64,000 nt of DNA, from positions 1-64,000 of the forward strand of contig NZ_JAEQNE010000001.1 in NCBI RefSeq assembly GCF_016722785.1. Direction: 5' to 3'. A program made the position numbers and the translations under genes. The notes under the pieces are model-generated. The model worked only from the letters and a program-made list of their open reading frames with translations, did not search any database and was not told where the DNA came from. Below are positions 10,076 through 22,172 of the stretch, in pieces (within the stretch, counting starts at the first letter, position 1; each line of letters starts with the position of its first letter). This stretch comes from Ramlibacter monticola (GTDB lineage Bacteria > Pseudomonadota > Gammaproteobacteria > Burkholderiales > Burkholderiaceae_C).

Positions 10076-10165
10076 GACGACCATGCCCAGGCCACGGGGC
10101 GGCAGCCATGCGCATGAAGTGTTGACCCGGATGCGGCGGCCCGCTGTCCGCGGCTAGGCTTGGGC

Positions 10166-10690
10166 ATGAACACACCCACGCTCCCGAACAGCCTGGTCGG
10201 CCACATCCCCGACCTGCGGCGCTACGCACGCTCTCTCACGGGCGATGCCTGGGCCGCGGACGACCTGGTGCAGGACACGCTGGAGCGTGCCTGCGAGCGC
10301 TGGAAGCTGTGGGCGGCCGGCAGCGACCTGCGGGCGTGGCTGTTCACGCTGATGCACAACCTGTTCGTCGACGGCGCGCGGCGGGCCATGCGGCAGGCCG
10401 GCCAGCGGGTCGACCTCGACGAGCTGGCCAGCGACCTCCCGGGGCCGTCCGAAAGCCCCGACCAGACGCTGGACCTGCAGCGCTGCCTGCTGCGGCTGCC
10501 CCCGGAACAGCGCGAGGCGCTGTTGCTGGTGACCCTGCAGGACCTGCGCTACGAGGACGTCGCGCGCATGACGGGGGTGCCGCTGGGCACCGTCATGTCG
10601 CGCCTGTCGCGGGCCCGCAGCCGCCTGCGGGAGTTGATGGAGGGCGGCACCGCGGCCGCCCGGAGTCCGGCGCTGCGCCGGTTGAAATGA
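10166..10690 (+). CDS. ECF-type RNA polymerase sigma factor
   Basis: A 174-residue sigma-70 family factor of the extracytoplasmic-function type. Region 2 (about residues 15-75) includes DDLVQDTLERACERW; region 4 (about 110-165) contains the helix-turn-helix EDVARMTGVPLGTVMSRLSR. Regions 1 and 3 are absent, as expected. The ATG at 10166 is preferred to a TTG two codons earlier. The next gene encodes a membrane protein with an N-terminal cytoplasmic segment, the usual anti-sigma arrangement, and its upstream ATG overlaps this stop codon. The inducing signal and target promoters are unknown. Confidence 0.93.
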   Translation: MNTPTLPNSLVGHIPDLRRYARSLTGDAWAADDLVQDTLERACERWKLWAAGSDLRAWLFTLMHNLFVDGARRAMRQAGQRVDLDELASDLPGPSESPDQTLDLQRCLLRLPPEQREALLLVTLQDLRYEDVARMTGVPLGTVMSRLSRARSRLRELMEGGTAAARSPALRRLK

Positions 10691-10707
10691 GGTTGGGACA
10701 ACACACC

Positions 10708-11517
10708 ATGACCGAGCCGAGCTTTCCGACGACCGACGACCCCGAACTCCACGCCTACGTGGACGGCCGGCTCGACCCGCTGCGGCAGGCCGCGGTGGAG
10801 GCCCGGCTGGCGGGCGACCCGGCGCTGGCGCACCAGGTGCATGCGTGGAAGGCCCAGCGGCTCGCACTGCGCGACATGCATGCCGACGTGCTGGAGCAGA
10901 CGGTGCCCCCGCACCTGCTGCAGGCGGCGCAGATTCTGCATACGCGCAGCAACAGCGTCGCCCGCTGGCAGCGCTGGGGCGGCATGGCGGCGGCCATCCT
11001 GGTCGCCTTCGGGGCGGGCTGGGCCGGCCACGTGCAGTGGCAGGACCGCGCGGTGGCGACGGCCAACGGTTCGCGCGTGGCCGGGCAGTTCGTGCACCAG
11101 GCGGTGCTGGCGCACTCGGTCTACGTCCCCGAGGTGCGGCACCCGGTGGAAGTCGAGGCCGCGCAGCAGCAGCACCTGGTGCAGTGGCTGTCCAAGCGCC
11201 TGAACCGGCCGCTGAAGCTGCCGAGCCTGGCGCCTTCGGGCTACGAGCTGGTGGGCGGCCGCCTGCTGCCGGGCGAGAACAGCGCACGGGCGCAGTTCAT
11301 GTACCAGAACGCCAACGGCGAGCGCGTGACGCTCTATGTCGGCGCGGTGGACGGCGCGGCCGGCAAGGGCATGGGCGAAACCGCCTTCCGCTTCGCCAAC
11401 GAGGGCGGCGTGGCGAGCTTCTACTGGGTGGAGAACGGCTTCGGCTACGCCATCACGGGCAAGCTGCCGCGGCCGGGGCTGCTGGTGCTGGCGGAGGCGG
11501 TGTACCGGCAGTTGTAG
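10708..11517 (+). CDS. membrane-bound anti-sigma factor
   Basis: A 269-residue protein with a cytoplasmic helical N-terminus (about 1-85; motif ELHAYVDGRLD, as in anti-sigma domains but without the zinc-binding HxxxCxxC), one transmembrane helix (WGGMAAAILVAFGAGWAG), and a periplasmic C-terminal domain that ends with a conserved block around FRFANEGGVASFYW. It probably sequesters the ECF sigma factor encoded upstream. An alternative in-frame ATG at 10687 overlaps the sigma stop codon (ATGA); I chose 10708 because GAGG lies upstream of it. Release by regulated proteolysis is typical of such proteins, but no cleavage motif was identified. Confidence 0.82.
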   Translation: MTEPSFPTTDDPELHAYVDGRLDPLRQAAVEARLAGDPALAHQVHAWKAQRLALRDMHADVLEQTVPPHLLQAAQILHTRSNSVARWQRWGGMAAAILVAFGAGWAGHVQWQDRAVATANGSRVAGQFVHQAVLAHSVYVPEVRHPVEVEAAQQQHLVQWLSKRLNRPLKLPSLAPSGYELVGGRLLPGENSARAQFMYQNANGERVTLYVGAVDGAAGKGMGETAFRFANEGGVASFYWVENGFGYAITGKLPRPGLLVLAEAVYRQL

Positions 11518-11523
11518 GCCGCG

Positions 11524-12609
11524 TCAGGCCAGCCCGCGCAGCGGATGCGCGTGCGCGGGCCACGGGCTGTCGAAGAAGGCCCGCACCTCCTCCGGAGTGA
11601 CCTCCTCGATCCGCGCCGGATTCCACTTCGGCGCGTGGTCCTTGTCGATCGCGAGCGCCCGGATCCCCTCGAAGGTCTCGCTCGCCGCGCCCGGCCGCAG
11701 GCGGAAGCAGTGGCGCACCATGTCGCGCTCCATGCGCAGGTCCTGCGCCAGGGTCAGGTGGCGGGCCCGGCGCAGGTGCTCCAGCGTGACGTGCAGCATC
11801 AGCGGGGAGCGCTTGCGCAGCGTCGCCGCCGTGTGCGCGGCCCACTCCGATCCGTCCGCCTCCAGCGCGGCGACGATCTCCGGCACGCCCGGCAGCGAGA
11901 AGAAGCGGTCGATCTCGGCGCGCCGGCTGGCCAGCTCCAGTCCTTGCGCCACGGCGGGCTGCCGCAGGCGCTCGCACAGGGCCTCGAAGGCCTGCGCGTC
12001 CGCCAGGCTGTCCCACACCGCCGGCAGTTCGGACGCGGCGAGCACGCCGTCCGCCAGCCGCGCCGCCAGCGCGTCGGACCAGCCGATCGCCTGCCCGGTG
12101 AGCGCCAGGTACTCGCCGATGCGGCCCGGGCAGCGCGCCAGGAACCAGCCGCCGCCCACGTCCGGGAACAGGCCGATCTGGGTTTCCGGCATCGCCATCC
12201 TCGTGCGCTCGGTGACGATGCGCAGGCTGGTGTCGCCGCCGTGGGCCGAGATGCCCATGCCCCCGCCCATCACGATGCCGTCCAGGAACACGACGTAGGG
12301 CTTGGGGTAGCCGTGGATCAGGTGGTTGAGGGTGTATTCCTCGGTGAAGAAGTCTTCCAGCCGCGGGTCGCCGGCCAGCACCGCCTGGTGGAAGAAGCGG
12401 ATGTCGCCGCCGGCGCAGAAGGCGCCGAACGGCCCTTCCCTGCCCATGCCGCGCACGGCGACGCGCTCCACGCGGTCGTCGTCGCGCCATTCGAGCAGCG
12501 CCGCGGCCAGGGCGCGGATCATGTCCAGCGAAAGCGCGTTGAGCGCCTTCGGGCGGTCGAGCGTGAGGAAGCCGGCGCTGCCGCGGACTTCCGCGACGAT
12601 CCCGCTCAT
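11524..12609 (-). CDS. 3-hydroxyisobutyryl-CoA hydrolase / enoyl-CoA hydratase family
   Basis: A 361-residue crotonase-fold protein of the ECH_2 subgroup, which hydrolyses 3-hydroxyisobutyryl-CoA in valine breakdown. It has the oxyanion-hole segments FCAGGDIRFF and DGIVMGGGMGIS, the motif MPETQIGLFPDVGGGW characteristic of the hydrolase, and the long C-terminal region. The length matches the family. The start ATG overlaps the stop of the upstream EamA-type gene by 4 bases (ATGA), so they are co-transcribed. Plain enoyl-CoA hydratases are about 260 residues, which argues against that alternative. Confidence 0.87.
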   Translation of the reverse strand: MSGIVAEVRGSAGFLTLDRPKALNALSLDMIRALAAALLEWRDDDRVERVAVRGMGREGPFGAFCAGGDIRFFHQAVLAGDPRLEDFFTEEYTLNHLIHGYPKPYVVFLDGIVMGGGMGISAHGGDTSLRIVTERTRMAMPETQIGLFPDVGGGWFLARCPGRIGEYLALTGQAIGWSDALAARLADGVLAASELPAVWDSLADAQAFEALCERLRQPAVAQGLELASRRAEIDRFFSLPGVPEIVAALEADGSEWAAHTAATLRKRSPLMLHVTLEHLRRARHLTLAQDLRMERDMVRHCFRLRPGAASETFEGIRALAIDKDHAPKWNPARIEEVTPEEVRAFFDSPWPAHAHPLRGLA

Positions 12610-13478
12610 GCCCTCTGCCTCCAGCCCACGATCTCGTTGACGACCAGCGCGCCGATCACCAGGGCGCCCCCCGCGAGCACCGTCTGGCTGGGGATCTCGT
12701 CGGCCCCGATCCACGCCAGGACGATGCCGAAGATCACCTCCAGCAGTGCGAGCAGCGCGATCTCCGGCGCCTTCAGCACGCGGGCGCAGACCACCGCGAG
12801 CGCGCAGGGGATCGCGAGTTGCACCAGCCCCAGCAACGCCAGCAGCCCCACGTCGTGCGCGGAGGCCTGCAGCGGCATCGCGAGCGGCAGCGTGACGATC
12901 GAGGAGATCGCCGCGCCGAGCAGCACCGAAGGCACGAGGTCGATGTTGCGGCCCTGCGCATGGGCGCGCTGCGAGATCGTCCAGTTGACGCCGCTCGCCA
13001 GCGGCACGCACAGCGCCACCAGGGTGCCGGCGAGCTGGCCGCCATCGAGCTGCGAGCCGTACATCCAGGCAATGCCGGCGCCCGCGACCAGGATGGCCGT
13101 CCAGGTGCGCGCCGGGATGCGGTGGCCGATGAAGATGCGCGCGATCAGCGCCGTGAGGAAGGGCCCGATGGCCATGGTCACCAGCACGTTGGCCACACTG
13201 GTGAGCGTGAGGGCCACCATGAAGGCGGTGAACATGATGCTCCAGCACACGCCGGACAGCCACAGCGGCCCGCCGCCCGTGCGCAGCTTCGCGAACACCG
13301 CGCGGCCCTGGAAGAACGGCAGGATCACCAGCAGCGACACCACCGTGAAGAAGCTGCGCCAGAAGGTCACCTCGAAGCTGCGCGCATGCTCGAGATGCCG
13401 CGTGATCACGCCCGCGATGGACCACATGAGGGTCACCGCGACCATGAGGAAGACGGCTTTGGTGTGGGTGAGTTTCAT
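12606..13478 (-). CDS. EamA/DMT-family membrane transporter
   Basis: A 290-residue inner-membrane protein with about ten hydrophobic segments in two EamA repeats (about 8-140 and 150-283). Drug/metabolite transporters of this type commonly export amino acids or metabolites; the substrate cannot be predicted. It is translationally coupled to the hydrolase gene downstream. Upstream lies a long GCAGAGG inverted repeat that separates it from typA, so it needs its own promoter or read-through. Confidence 0.88.
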   Translation of the reverse strand: MKLTHTKAVFLMVAVTLMWSIAGVITRHLEHARSFEVTFWRSFFTVVSLLVILPFFQGRAVFAKLRTGGGPLWLSGVCWSIMFTAFMVALTLTSVANVLVTMAIGPFLTALIARIFIGHRIPARTWTAILVAGAGIAWMYGSQLDGGQLAGTLVALCVPLASGVNWTISQRAHAQGRNIDLVPSVLLGAAISSIVTLPLAMPLQASAHDVGLLALLGLVQLAIPCALAVVCARVLKAPEIALLALLEVIFGIVLAWIGADEIPSQTVLAGGALVIGALVVNEIVGWRQRA

Positions 13479-13500
13479 TGTTCTTGTGAGACCGTTAAGA

Positions 13501-13632
13501 ACCAGAAACCGAACGCAGAGGGCGCAGAGGAAGCGCAGAGGGCGCAGAAAAAAACCGAATGAAATTTCAATTGGTCTTTTCTGCGCCCTCTGCGTAACCT
13601 TTGCGCCCTCTGCGTTCGGCTGTTCGGTTTTC
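13501..13632. repeat. GCAGAGG-type intergenic inverted repeat, copy 1
   Basis: Left arm (about 13507-13550) reads CCGAACGCAGAGGGCGCAG and continues with further GCGCAGAGG units. The right arm (13575-13631) is its near-complete reverse complement, ending CTGTTCGGTTTT. The arms are over 40 bases long and would form a large hairpin. A second copy lies at 16819-16942. It sits between typA and the EamA gene and could terminate typA transcription. Confidence 0.8.
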
Positions 13633-13640
13633 CCCCGATC

Positions 13641-15466
<1,826 letters not shown>

Positions 15467-15470
<4 letters not shown>

Positions 15471-16420
15471 ACGTTCTCTGGCTCGGCCACGCCGAGGATT
15501 TGCTGGATTTCGATCGGGCTCAGCAGGCGGGAGGGGATCAGTTCCCCCGCCTTCACATGGGCGGTCCCGAGGAGCGTGCTGGGCGATTCCCCGAAGACTG
15601 CGGCGGTTTCCGTGTCGCGCCAGCCGCCGCGGCGGCGCATGCCGCTGAGGAAGCGGCCGGATTCTTGCGGGGCCAGCGTGACACGCGTGTGTCCCGCCAG
15701 CAGGGCCTCCACCGGAAGCAGGCGGGCCCCTCTTTCAGACTCGGGCAGCGCCTCGAGTTCCGCCAACGTCAGGCATTGCGAAGCATCGAAGGGCCCGGTG
15801 ACGATTCTTCTCAGGGCCACCAGGTGGGCGCCGCAGCCGAGGGCCAGGCCGATGTCCTCGCCGAGCGTGCGGATGTAGGTGCCCTTGCTGACCCTGGCCA
15901 CGATCTTCAGCAGGTCCGGCGCCTCGAGGCTCAGCCGGAGGTCGAAGATCGAGACTTGGCGCGGCTCGCGTTCCACCTCGACGCCGGCCCGCGCGTATTC
16001 ATAGAGCGCCTTGCCGTCCTTCTTCAAGGCGCTGTACATCGGCGGGACCTGGGTGATGGGCCCCGTGAACCGCGCCTGGACCTGGGCCAGCCGTTCCGCC
16101 GGGATGGCGGGCACCTCGCGCCGCTCGATCACCTCGCCTTCGCTGTCGCCCGAAGCCGTGCGCACGCCCAGTCGGGCCACCGCCCCGTAGGTCTTGTCGG
16201 CGTCCAGGTGGAGCTGGCTGAACTTCGTCGCCGCCCCGAAGCACAGCGGCAGCACGCCGGTCGCCATGGGGTCGAGCGTGCCGGTGTGGCCGGCCTTTTC
16301 CGCCCGCAGCAGCCACTTGGCCTTCTGCAGGGCGTCGTTGCTGGAAAGGCCCAGCGGCTTGTCGAGCAGAAGCACCCCATGCACAGGGCGCCTCTGCACC
16401 CTGGTGCGTGGCGCGTTCAC
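15467..16420 (-). CDS. truB: tRNA pseudouridine-55 synthase
   Basis: Makes pseudouridine 55 in the T-loop of tRNAs. The 317-residue protein has the family start [16 protein letters not shown] and the catalytic Asp in [12 protein letters not shown] (near residue 50), with the PUA-like C-terminal region. The gap to rbfA upstream is 3 bases and typA overlaps downstream by 4, which shows tight coupling within the operon. Confidence 0.96.
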
Positions 16421-16423
16421 GTG

Positions 16424-16792
16424 CTAGTCGTCCTTGGAACGGGAAGAGACCGCCTTGGCGATCAGGGCGTTCATGTCGGCCGCGCGCTCGGTGGTGCGGT
16501 CGAAGTGGAAGTGCAGCGTCGGCACGGTGTGGATGTGCAGGCGCTTGAACAGGTGGTTGCGCAGGAAGCCCGCGGCCTGGTTCAGCGCGTCCTCGGTTTC
16601 CTGCGCGTCGCCCACCAGGATGCTGAAGAACACCTTGGCGTGGGCGTAGTCCGGCGTCACCTCCACGGCATTGACCGTGACCATCCCCACCCGCGGATCC
16701 TTCAGCTCGCGCGCGATCAGCTCCGTCAGGTCGCGCTGGATCTGGTCCGCGATCTGGTAGCTGCGGTTGGGTTTGGACGACTTCTTGGGCAT
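16424..16792 (-). CDS. rbfA: 30S ribosome-binding factor A
   Basis: A 122-residue KH-like protein that helps 30S maturation and cold adaptation. Recognised by [14 protein letters not shown] and [20 protein letters not shown], followed by the FFSILV strand. It follows infB, but the 158-base gap contains copy 2 of the GCAGAGG inverted repeat, so expression of rbfA, truB and typA relative to infB could be modulated by that structure. Confidence 0.95.
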   Translation of the reverse strand: MPKKSSKPNRSYQIADQIQRDLTELIARELKDPRVGMVTVNAVEVTPDYAHAKVFFSILVGDAQETEDALNQAAGFLRNHLFKRLHIHTVPTLHFHFDRTTERAADMNALIAKAVSSRSKDD

Positions 16793-16818
16793 GGCGGGGT
16801 CGGTGCGCTTGCTGGGGA

Positions 16819-16942
16819 AAACCAGATACCGAACGCAGAGGTCGCAGAGGTTACGCGGAGGACGCAGAAAAATCCTTCAAAAGGATGTTCTTCTGCGCCC
16901 TTTGCGTTCTTTTGCGTCCTCTGCGTTCGGCTGTTCGGTTTA
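16819..16942. repeat. GCAGAGG-type intergenic inverted repeat, copy 2
   Basis: Left arm begins ACCGAACGCAGAGGTCGCAG (from about 16828), and the right arm ends CTCTGCGTTCGGCTGTTCGG (about 16919-16938). The arms are about 45 bases, diverged from copy 1 but with the same ends. It lies inside the operon between infB and rbfA, so its RNA would fold into a long hairpin in the polycistronic message. Confidence 0.8.
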
Positions 16943-16950
16943 CCTGCTGT

Positions 16951-19863
16951 TTACAGCGTCCGCGCAATCTCCTTGACCTCGAAGAACTCGAGCTGGTCGC
17001 CTTCCTTGATGTCGTTGTAGTTCTTCAGCTTGATGCCGCACTCGAAGCCTTCCTTGACTTCGCGCACGTCGTCCTTCACGCGCTTGAGCGACTCCAGTTC
17101 GCCCGTGTAGATCACCACGTTGTCGCGCAGCAGGCGGAAGTGCGCGCTGCGGGTGACCATGCCGTTGGTGACGTAGCAGCCGGCCACCGTGCCGATCTTG
17201 GACGCCACGAACACGGTGCGGATCTCGGCCGAGCCGATGACCTCTTCCCGCTTCTCCGGCGCCAGCATCCCGGACATCGCCGCCTTCAGTTCATCCACGG
17301 CGTCGTAGATGATGTTGTAGTAGCGCAGCTCGATGCCGTTGCCCTCGGCCAGCTTGCGCGCGCCGGCGTCGGCCCGCACGTTGAAGCCGATGATGAGGGC
17401 CTTGGAGGCGATCGCCAGGTTGACGTCCGACTCGCTGATGCCGCCGACGGCGGCATACACCATCTGCACCTTGACTTCTTCGTTGGACAGCTTCAGCAGC
17501 GATTGCGCCAGCGCTTCCTGCGAGCCCTGCACGTCCGCCTTCACGATGATCGGCAGCGTCTTCACCTCGCCGGCCGTCATGTCCGCGAACATGTTCTCCA
17601 GCTTGGCGGCCTGCTGCCTGGCCAGCTTCGTGTTGCGGAACTTGCCGGCACGGTAGGTGGCGATCTCGCGCGCGCGGCGCTCGTCGGCCATCACCATGAA
17701 CTCGTCGCCGGCCTGCGGCACTTCCGTCAGGCCCTGGATCTCCACCGGAATGGAGGGGCCCGCGCCCTTGATCGACTTGCCGTTCTCGTCCAGCATGGCG
17801 CGCACGCGGCCATAGGTCTGGCCCGCGAGCACGACGTCGCCGGTCTTCAGCGTGCCGGACTGCACCAGCACCGTCGCGACCGGGCCGCGGCCCTTGTCCA
17901 GCTGCGCTTCGATCACGAGGCCCTTGGCCATCGCATCCACCGGCGCCTTCAGTTCCAGCACTTCGGCCTGCAGCAGCACCTGCTCGAGCAGGTCGTCGAT
18001 GCCCTGCCCGGTCTTGGCCGACACCGCCACGAACGGCGACTCGCCGCCGTACTCTTCCGGCACGACCTGCTCGACCACCAGTTCCTGCTTCACACGGTCG
18101 GCGTTGGCATCCGGCTTGTCGATCTTGTTGATCGCCACCACGATCGGAACGCCCGCCGCCTTCGCGTGCTTGATGGCTTCCCTGGTCTGCGGCATGACGC
18201 CGTCGTCCGCGGCCACCACCAGGATCACGATGTCGGTCGCCTGCGCGCCGCGGGCCCGCATGGCGGTGAACGCCTCGTGGCCCGGGGTGTCCAGGAAGGA
18301 GATCACGCCGCGCGGGGTCTCCACGTGGTAGGCGCCGATGTGCTGCGTGATGCCGCCGGCCTCGCCCGCCGCCACCTTGGCGCGGCGGATGTAGTCCAGC
18401 AGCGAGGTCTTGCCGTGGTCGACGTGGCCCATGACCGTGACGACCGGCGCGCGCGGCAGCGCCTCGGCGCTCTGGCCGGACACTTCCTCCTCGGTGAAGG
18501 CTTCCGGATCGTCCAGGGCGGCCGTGACCGCCTTGTGGCCCATTTCCTCGACCACGATCATGGCCGTGTCTTGGTCCAGCGACTGGTTGATGGTCACCAG
18601 CTGGCCCATCTTCATCAGGGCCTTGATCACCTCGGAGGCCTTCACGGCCATCTTGTGCGCAAGTTCGGAGACCGTGATGGTCTCCGGCACGTGCACTTCG
18701 ATGATGCGCTGTTCCGTCGGCGCGGCGGCGGCCTGGCGGTCGTCGCGGTCGCCCCGGTGGTCCCGGCGGCCACCACGCGGGCCGCCACGCCACGCATTGC
18801 GGCCGACGCCACCCGACGAATCGCCGCGGGTCTTGATTTCCTTCTTCTTGGCCGGATCGTTGGCCCAGCTGGAAGACAGCTTGGCCGACTTGACTTCCTT
18901 GCCGGCGCCGCCGGGGGCGGCGGGCGCGGCCGCGGGCGCACCGGGGCCGCCCGCGCGCGCCTGCGTCGGCGGCTTGTGCAGCGTGCCCTTCACGCCCGGC
19001 TTGGCGGGCTCCGGCGCCTTGGCGACCGGCTTGGCCTCTTCCGGCTTCTTGGCCACCAGCACCTTCTTGGGCTGGGCCATCATGGAACGGATCGCGGCGG
19101 CTTCGGCCTCCGCCTTGCGGCGGCGCTCCTGCAGGTCGCGGGCGCGCGCGGCCTCTTCGTCGGCACGCTTCTTCGATTCGGCGGCGGCCTTCTCCCGCGC
19201 TTCGGCGGCGGCCTTGTCGCGCGCCTCGGCCTGCGCCTTGGCGACGGCCTGGGCGGCTTCCGCTTCGGCGGCGCGGGCGGCGCTGGCACCGGCGACGGCG
19301 GCGGCCTTCGCCTCCTCCTCCTGGCGCGCCTTCTCGGCACGGACTTCTTCCGCGGCGCGGGCTTCCTCGGCGGCGCGCTCGCGGGCTTCCTGTTCCTCGC
19401 GCTCGCGGCGCTTGGCGGCCAGTTCTTCTTCCTGGCGGCGGATCAGTTCGGCCTGGTGGCGGGCTTCCTCCTCGCGGCGGGCGAGTTCGGAATCGTCCGG
19501 ACCGGGCGGCGACGGGGGCGCGGCGACCTCGGGGGCTTCCACCACCGCGGTGTCGGCGCCCTCGTCGCGCTTGACGAAGGTGCGCTTCTTGCGCACTTCC
19601 ACCTGGATCGTGCGGGCCTTGCCGCTCGAGTCCGCCTGCTTGATCTCGCTGGTGGACTTCTTCACCAGGGTGATCTTCTTGCGCTCGGCCGAGGCCGTGC
19701 CGTGGCTGGCCTGCAGGTAGCCCAGCAGCTTCTGCTTGTCGGCGTCGGTCAGCGAGTCGGTCGGGGCATTCTTGGCCACGCCGGCGCTGCGCAGCTGCTC
19801 CAGCAGCGTCTCGGTCGATTTCTTGAGTTCATGCGCGAACTCGGCGACGGTAGTACTAGACAT
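16951..19863 (-). CDS. infB: translation initiation factor IF-2
   Basis: Delivers initiator tRNA to the 30S subunit. The 970-residue protein has an N-terminal IF2_N domain (about 1-50), a long Ala/Glu/Arg-rich coiled coil (about 90-260), a Gly/Pro/Arg-rich linker, a second IF2_N region, the G domain near 475-640 ([31 protein letters not shown]) and the C-terminal fMet-tRNA-binding domains. The ATG at 19863 (MSSTTVAEF) follows nusA by 20 bases. The length is typical for Burkholderiales. Confidence 0.97.
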   Translation of the reverse strand: MSSTTVAEFAHELKKSTETLLEQLRSAGVAKNAPTDSLTDADKQKLLGYLQASHGTASAERKKITLVKKSTSEIKQADSSGKARTIQVEVRKKRTFVKRDEGADTAVVEAPEVAAPPSPPGPDDSELARREEEARHQAELIRRQEEELAAKRREREEQEARERAAEEARAAEEVRAEKARQEEEAKAAAVAGASAARAAEAEAAQAVAKAQAEARDKAAAEAREKAAAESKKRADEEAARARDLQERRRKAEAEAAAIRSMMAQPKKVLVAKKPEEAKPVAKAPEPAKPGVKGTLHKPPTQARAGGPGAPAAAPAAPGGAGKEVKSAKLSSSWANDPAKKKEIKTRGDSSGGVGRNAWRGGPRGGRRDHRGDRDDRQAAAAPTEQRIIEVHVPETITVSELAHKMAVKASEVIKALMKMGQLVTINQSLDQDTAMIVVEEMGHKAVTAALDDPEAFTEEEVSGQSAEALPRAPVVTVMGHVDHGKTSLLDYIRRAKVAAGEAGGITQHIGAYHVETPRGVISFLDTPGHEAFTAMRARGAQATDIVILVVAADDGVMPQTREAIKHAKAAGVPIVVAINKIDKPDANADRVKQELVVEQVVPEEYGGESPFVAVSAKTGQGIDDLLEQVLLQAEVLELKAPVDAMAKGLVIEAQLDKGRGPVATVLVQSGTLKTGDVVLAGQTYGRVRAMLDENGKSIKGAGPSIPVEIQGLTEVPQAGDEFMVMADERRAREIATYRAGKFRNTKLARQQAAKLENMFADMTAGEVKTLPIIVKADVQGSQEALAQSLLKLSNEEVKVQMVYAAVGGISESDVNLAIASKALIIGFNVRADAGARKLAEGNGIELRYYNIIYDAVDELKAAMSGMLAPEKREEVIGSAEIRTVFVASKIGTVAGCYVTNGMVTRSAHFRLLRDNVVIYTGELESLKRVKDDVREVKEGFECGIKLKNYNDIKEGDQLEFFEVKEIARTL

Positions 19864-19883
19864 GTTCTGTTCGTCCCCTCCCC

Positions 19884-21386
19884 TCACTCGTGCGCCGCGG
19901 CGGCCGGCTGGCCGGCGAACCAGTGTTCGCGCGCCTTCATGATCAGGGTCTTGGCCTCTTCCGCGGACTGGCCAGTAATGTCCGTGAGTTCGTCGACGGC
20001 CAGGTCGGCCAGGTCGTCGCGGGTGTGAACGCCGGCATCGGCCAGCTTGGCGATCAGCTGCGGGTTGAGGCCGTCGAGGTCGCGCAGGTCCTGCGACACC
20101 TCCTCGACGCTCTCCTCGCGCGCGATCTCCATCGTCAGCAAGGCGTCCTTGGCGCGCGTGCGCAGCTCGTTGACCGTGTCCTCGTCGAAGGACTCGATCT
20201 CCAGCATCTCCTGCAATGGCACGTAGGCGACTTCCTCGAGGCTGGTGAAGCCCTCGACGATGAGGATGTCGGCGATCTCCTCGTCGACATCGAGTTTCTC
20301 CATGAACAGCGCGCGCAGCGTCTGCTGCTCCTCGGCCTGCTTCTGGGCCGATTCGTTGGCGTCCATGATGTTGATCTTCCAGCCGGTCAGCTCCGACGCG
20401 AGGCGGACGTTCTGGCCGCCGCGGCCGATCGCGATGGCGAGGTTCTCCTCGTCCACCACCACGTCCATCGCGTGCTTCTCCTCGTCGACGACGATGGAGC
20501 TCACGTTGGCGGGCGCCAGGGCGCCGATCACGAACTGCGCCGGATCCTCGGACCACAGCACGATGTCGACGCGCTCGCCGGCCAGCTCGTTGGTCACGGC
20601 GTTGACGCGCGAGCCGCGCACGCCGACGCAGGTGCCGATGGGGTCGACGCGCTTGTCGTGCGAGATCACGGCGATCTTGGCGCGCGAGCCCGGGTCGCGG
20701 GCGCAGCTCTTGATCTCCAGCAGGCCCTGCTCGATCTCGGGCACTTCCTGGCGGAACAGCTCGATCATGAATTCGGGGGCCGCGCGCGACAGGATGATGG
20801 GCGCGCCGCGCAGCGTCAGGTCCACTTCCATGATCATGGCGCGGACGCGATCGCCGTTGCGCAGGTTCTCCTTGGGGATCATCTCGCCGCGGCGCAGGCG
20901 TCCCTCGACGCGGCCGCTCTCGACGATGATGTCGCCCTTGTCCATACGCTTGACGGTGCCCACGAAGATCTTGTCGCCGCGCGACATGAAGTCGTTCAGC
21001 AGCATCTCGCGCTCGGCGTCGCGGATCTTCTGCAGGATCACCTGCTTGGCGGCCATGGCGCCGATGCGGCCGATCGGCAGCGACTCGATGCCCTCCTCGA
21101 TGTGCTCGCCCGGCTCGACGTCGGCGACGCGCTCCTTGGCGTCCATCAGGAGTTCCTCGGCGTCGGGGTTCTGCAGGCCCTGCTCGTCCGGCACCACCAG
21201 CCAGCGGCGGAAGGTCTCGTAGACCCCGGTGTCGCGATCGATCGCCACGCGGATGTCGACTTCGCCGTGGTAGAGCTTCTTGGTCGCCTGGGCAAGCGCG
21301 GCCTCGACCGCGCCAAACACGACATCGCGTTCCACGTTCTTCTCGCGCGAGATGGCATCCACCAGCATCAACAGTTCGCGATTCAT
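19884..21386 (-). CDS. nusA: transcription termination/antitermination factor NusA
   Basis: A 500-residue RNA polymerase-binding protein that enhances pausing and intrinsic termination and joins antitermination complexes. The order is an N-terminal polymerase-binding domain ([17 protein letters not shown]), S1 domain, two KH domains (CVGVRGSRV and [13 protein letters not shown]), then two C-terminal acidic repeats. It starts 5 bases after the rimP stop codon (21391). Because NusA stimulates intrinsic termination, the terminator in the rimP leader could make this operon self-limiting. Confidence 0.97.
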   Translation of the reverse strand: MNRELLMLVDAISREKNVERDVVFGAVEAALAQATKKLYHGEVDIRVAIDRDTGVYETFRRWLVVPDEQGLQNPDAEELLMDAKERVADVEPGEHIEEGIESLPIGRIGAMAAKQVILQKIRDAEREMLLNDFMSRGDKIFVGTVKRMDKGDIIVESGRVEGRLRRGEMIPKENLRNGDRVRAMIMEVDLTLRGAPIILSRAAPEFMIELFRQEVPEIEQGLLEIKSCARDPGSRAKIAVISHDKRVDPIGTCVGVRGSRVNAVTNELAGERVDIVLWSEDPAQFVIGALAPANVSSIVVDEEKHAMDVVVDEENLAIAIGRGGQNVRLASELTGWKINIMDANESAQKQAEEQQTLRALFMEKLDVDEEIADILIVEGFTSLEEVAYVPLQEMLEIESFDEDTVNELRTRAKDALLTMEIAREESVEEVSQDLRDLDGLNPQLIAKLADAGVHTRDDLADLAVDELTDITGQSAEEAKTLIMKAREHWFAGQPAAAAHE

Positions 21387-21390
21387 GTCC

Positions 21391-21957
21391 CTACTCCTGA
21401 ACCCCGGCGCGCTTGCGCCCCTTGAAATCCACAATTGGCGCCAGACGGGCGTCCTTCACCTCGTCCAGCGTGAACCCCAGCACCTGCACGGTGGCTGGCT
21501 CCTTTTTCTTGACCCGCTTCTGCCCCGGCTGCGGCGCCGGCGGCTCGTCGTTCCAGGCGATCTCCCAGCCGGCGTCGGCCCGCTGCAGCGTGCCGCGGAA
21601 CTTGCGGCGGTTGGCAGCGACCTGGCCAGCAGCCGCGGCGCCCATGGGCGCCTTCAGCGTGACATCGATCACCTCGCCGGCAAAGCGTTCGAAATCCTTC
21701 TCGCCGCGCAGGGGGCGATCGATTCCGGGCGACGAGACCTCGAGGCGCTTATAGTCGATATTCTCGACCTCCAGCGTGTATTGGAGCTGGCGCGTGACGC
21801 GCTCGCAATCCTCGACGTTGACGGACCGCTCCTCCTCGCCGGCTTCCCAGGGGAAGTCGATGGTCACGCGCAGCGTGCCCCCGGCGGAGCGTTCCAGCTC
21901 CACCAGTTCGTAGCCGAGTCCGGCCACCGTTTGGGCGACGAGTTCGTGAATTGCCAA
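21391..21957 (-). CDS. rimP: ribosome maturation factor RimP
   Basis: A 188-residue 30S assembly factor. The N-terminal domain shows [17 protein letters not shown] and the second half shows SPGIDRPL, the family signature. The best start is a TTG at 21957 giving MAIHELVAQ; no ATG is available nearby, and upstream codons run through a terminator hairpin. No strong ribosome site precedes the TTG. First gene of the rimP-nusA-infB operon. Confidence 0.93.
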   Translation of the reverse strand: MAIHELVAQTVAGLGYELVELERSAGGTLRVTIDFPWEAGEEERSVNVEDCERVTRQLQYTLEVENIDYKRLEVSSPGIDRPLRGEKDFERFAGEVIDVTLKAPMGAAAAGQVAANRRKFRGTLQRADAGWEIAWNDEPPAPQPGQKRVKKKEPATVQVLGFTLDEVKDARLAPIVDFKGRKRAGVQE

Positions 21958-21976
21958 GGTCGTGGGTCGATTCGCC

Positions 21977-22009
21977 AAAAAAAACGGGCGGTTGGTAACC
22001 CGCCCGTTT
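21977..22009 (-). terminator. promoter-proximal intrinsic terminator in the rimP-nusA leader
   Basis: On the minus strand AAACGGGCGG (22000-22009) and CCGCCCGTTT (21982-21991) form a 10-base stem with an 8-base loop, ending in a run of eight T (21977-21984). It lies between the promoter at 22025-22053 and the rimP TTG at 21957, with 19 bases after the T-run, too little for another promoter. It would stop most transcripts unless bypassed, so it reads as an attenuator. Confidence 0.75.
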
Positions 22010-22024
22010 GGTCGTGAAGCCGGT

Positions 22025-22053
22025 ATTGTAGCGGCCAAAGCCTTGACTCGCAA
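22025..22053 (-). promoter_or_regulatory. sigma-70 promoter of the rimP-nusA-infB operon
   Basis: On the minus strand TTGCGA (22048-22053) and TACAAT (22025-22030) are separated by 17 bases, a near-consensus housekeeping promoter. The predicted start near 22018 gives about 9 bases before the terminator stem. Confidence 0.75.
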
Positions 22054-22172
22054 GGGTTCAGGGCCCTTTTCACGCATTCCGCGCGGGGCCCTCGGGCGGC
22101 TGCGGCCCGGGGGCCGCGACCTTCAGGAAGCTGGCAGCACCGGCGCCGATTTCAAGGGCGCACGCCCGCGGG

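Noticed and set aside
13501..13632. CRISPR-like interpretation of the repeated GCAGAGG units
   Set aside because: The units form one long inverted repeat; there are no equal repeats separated by unique spacers.
16885..20028. A 1047-codon open frame on the plus strand
   Set aside because: It is antisense to infB; the sequence is a low-complexity His/Leu/Arg read-out of GC-rich codons, and infB is certain.
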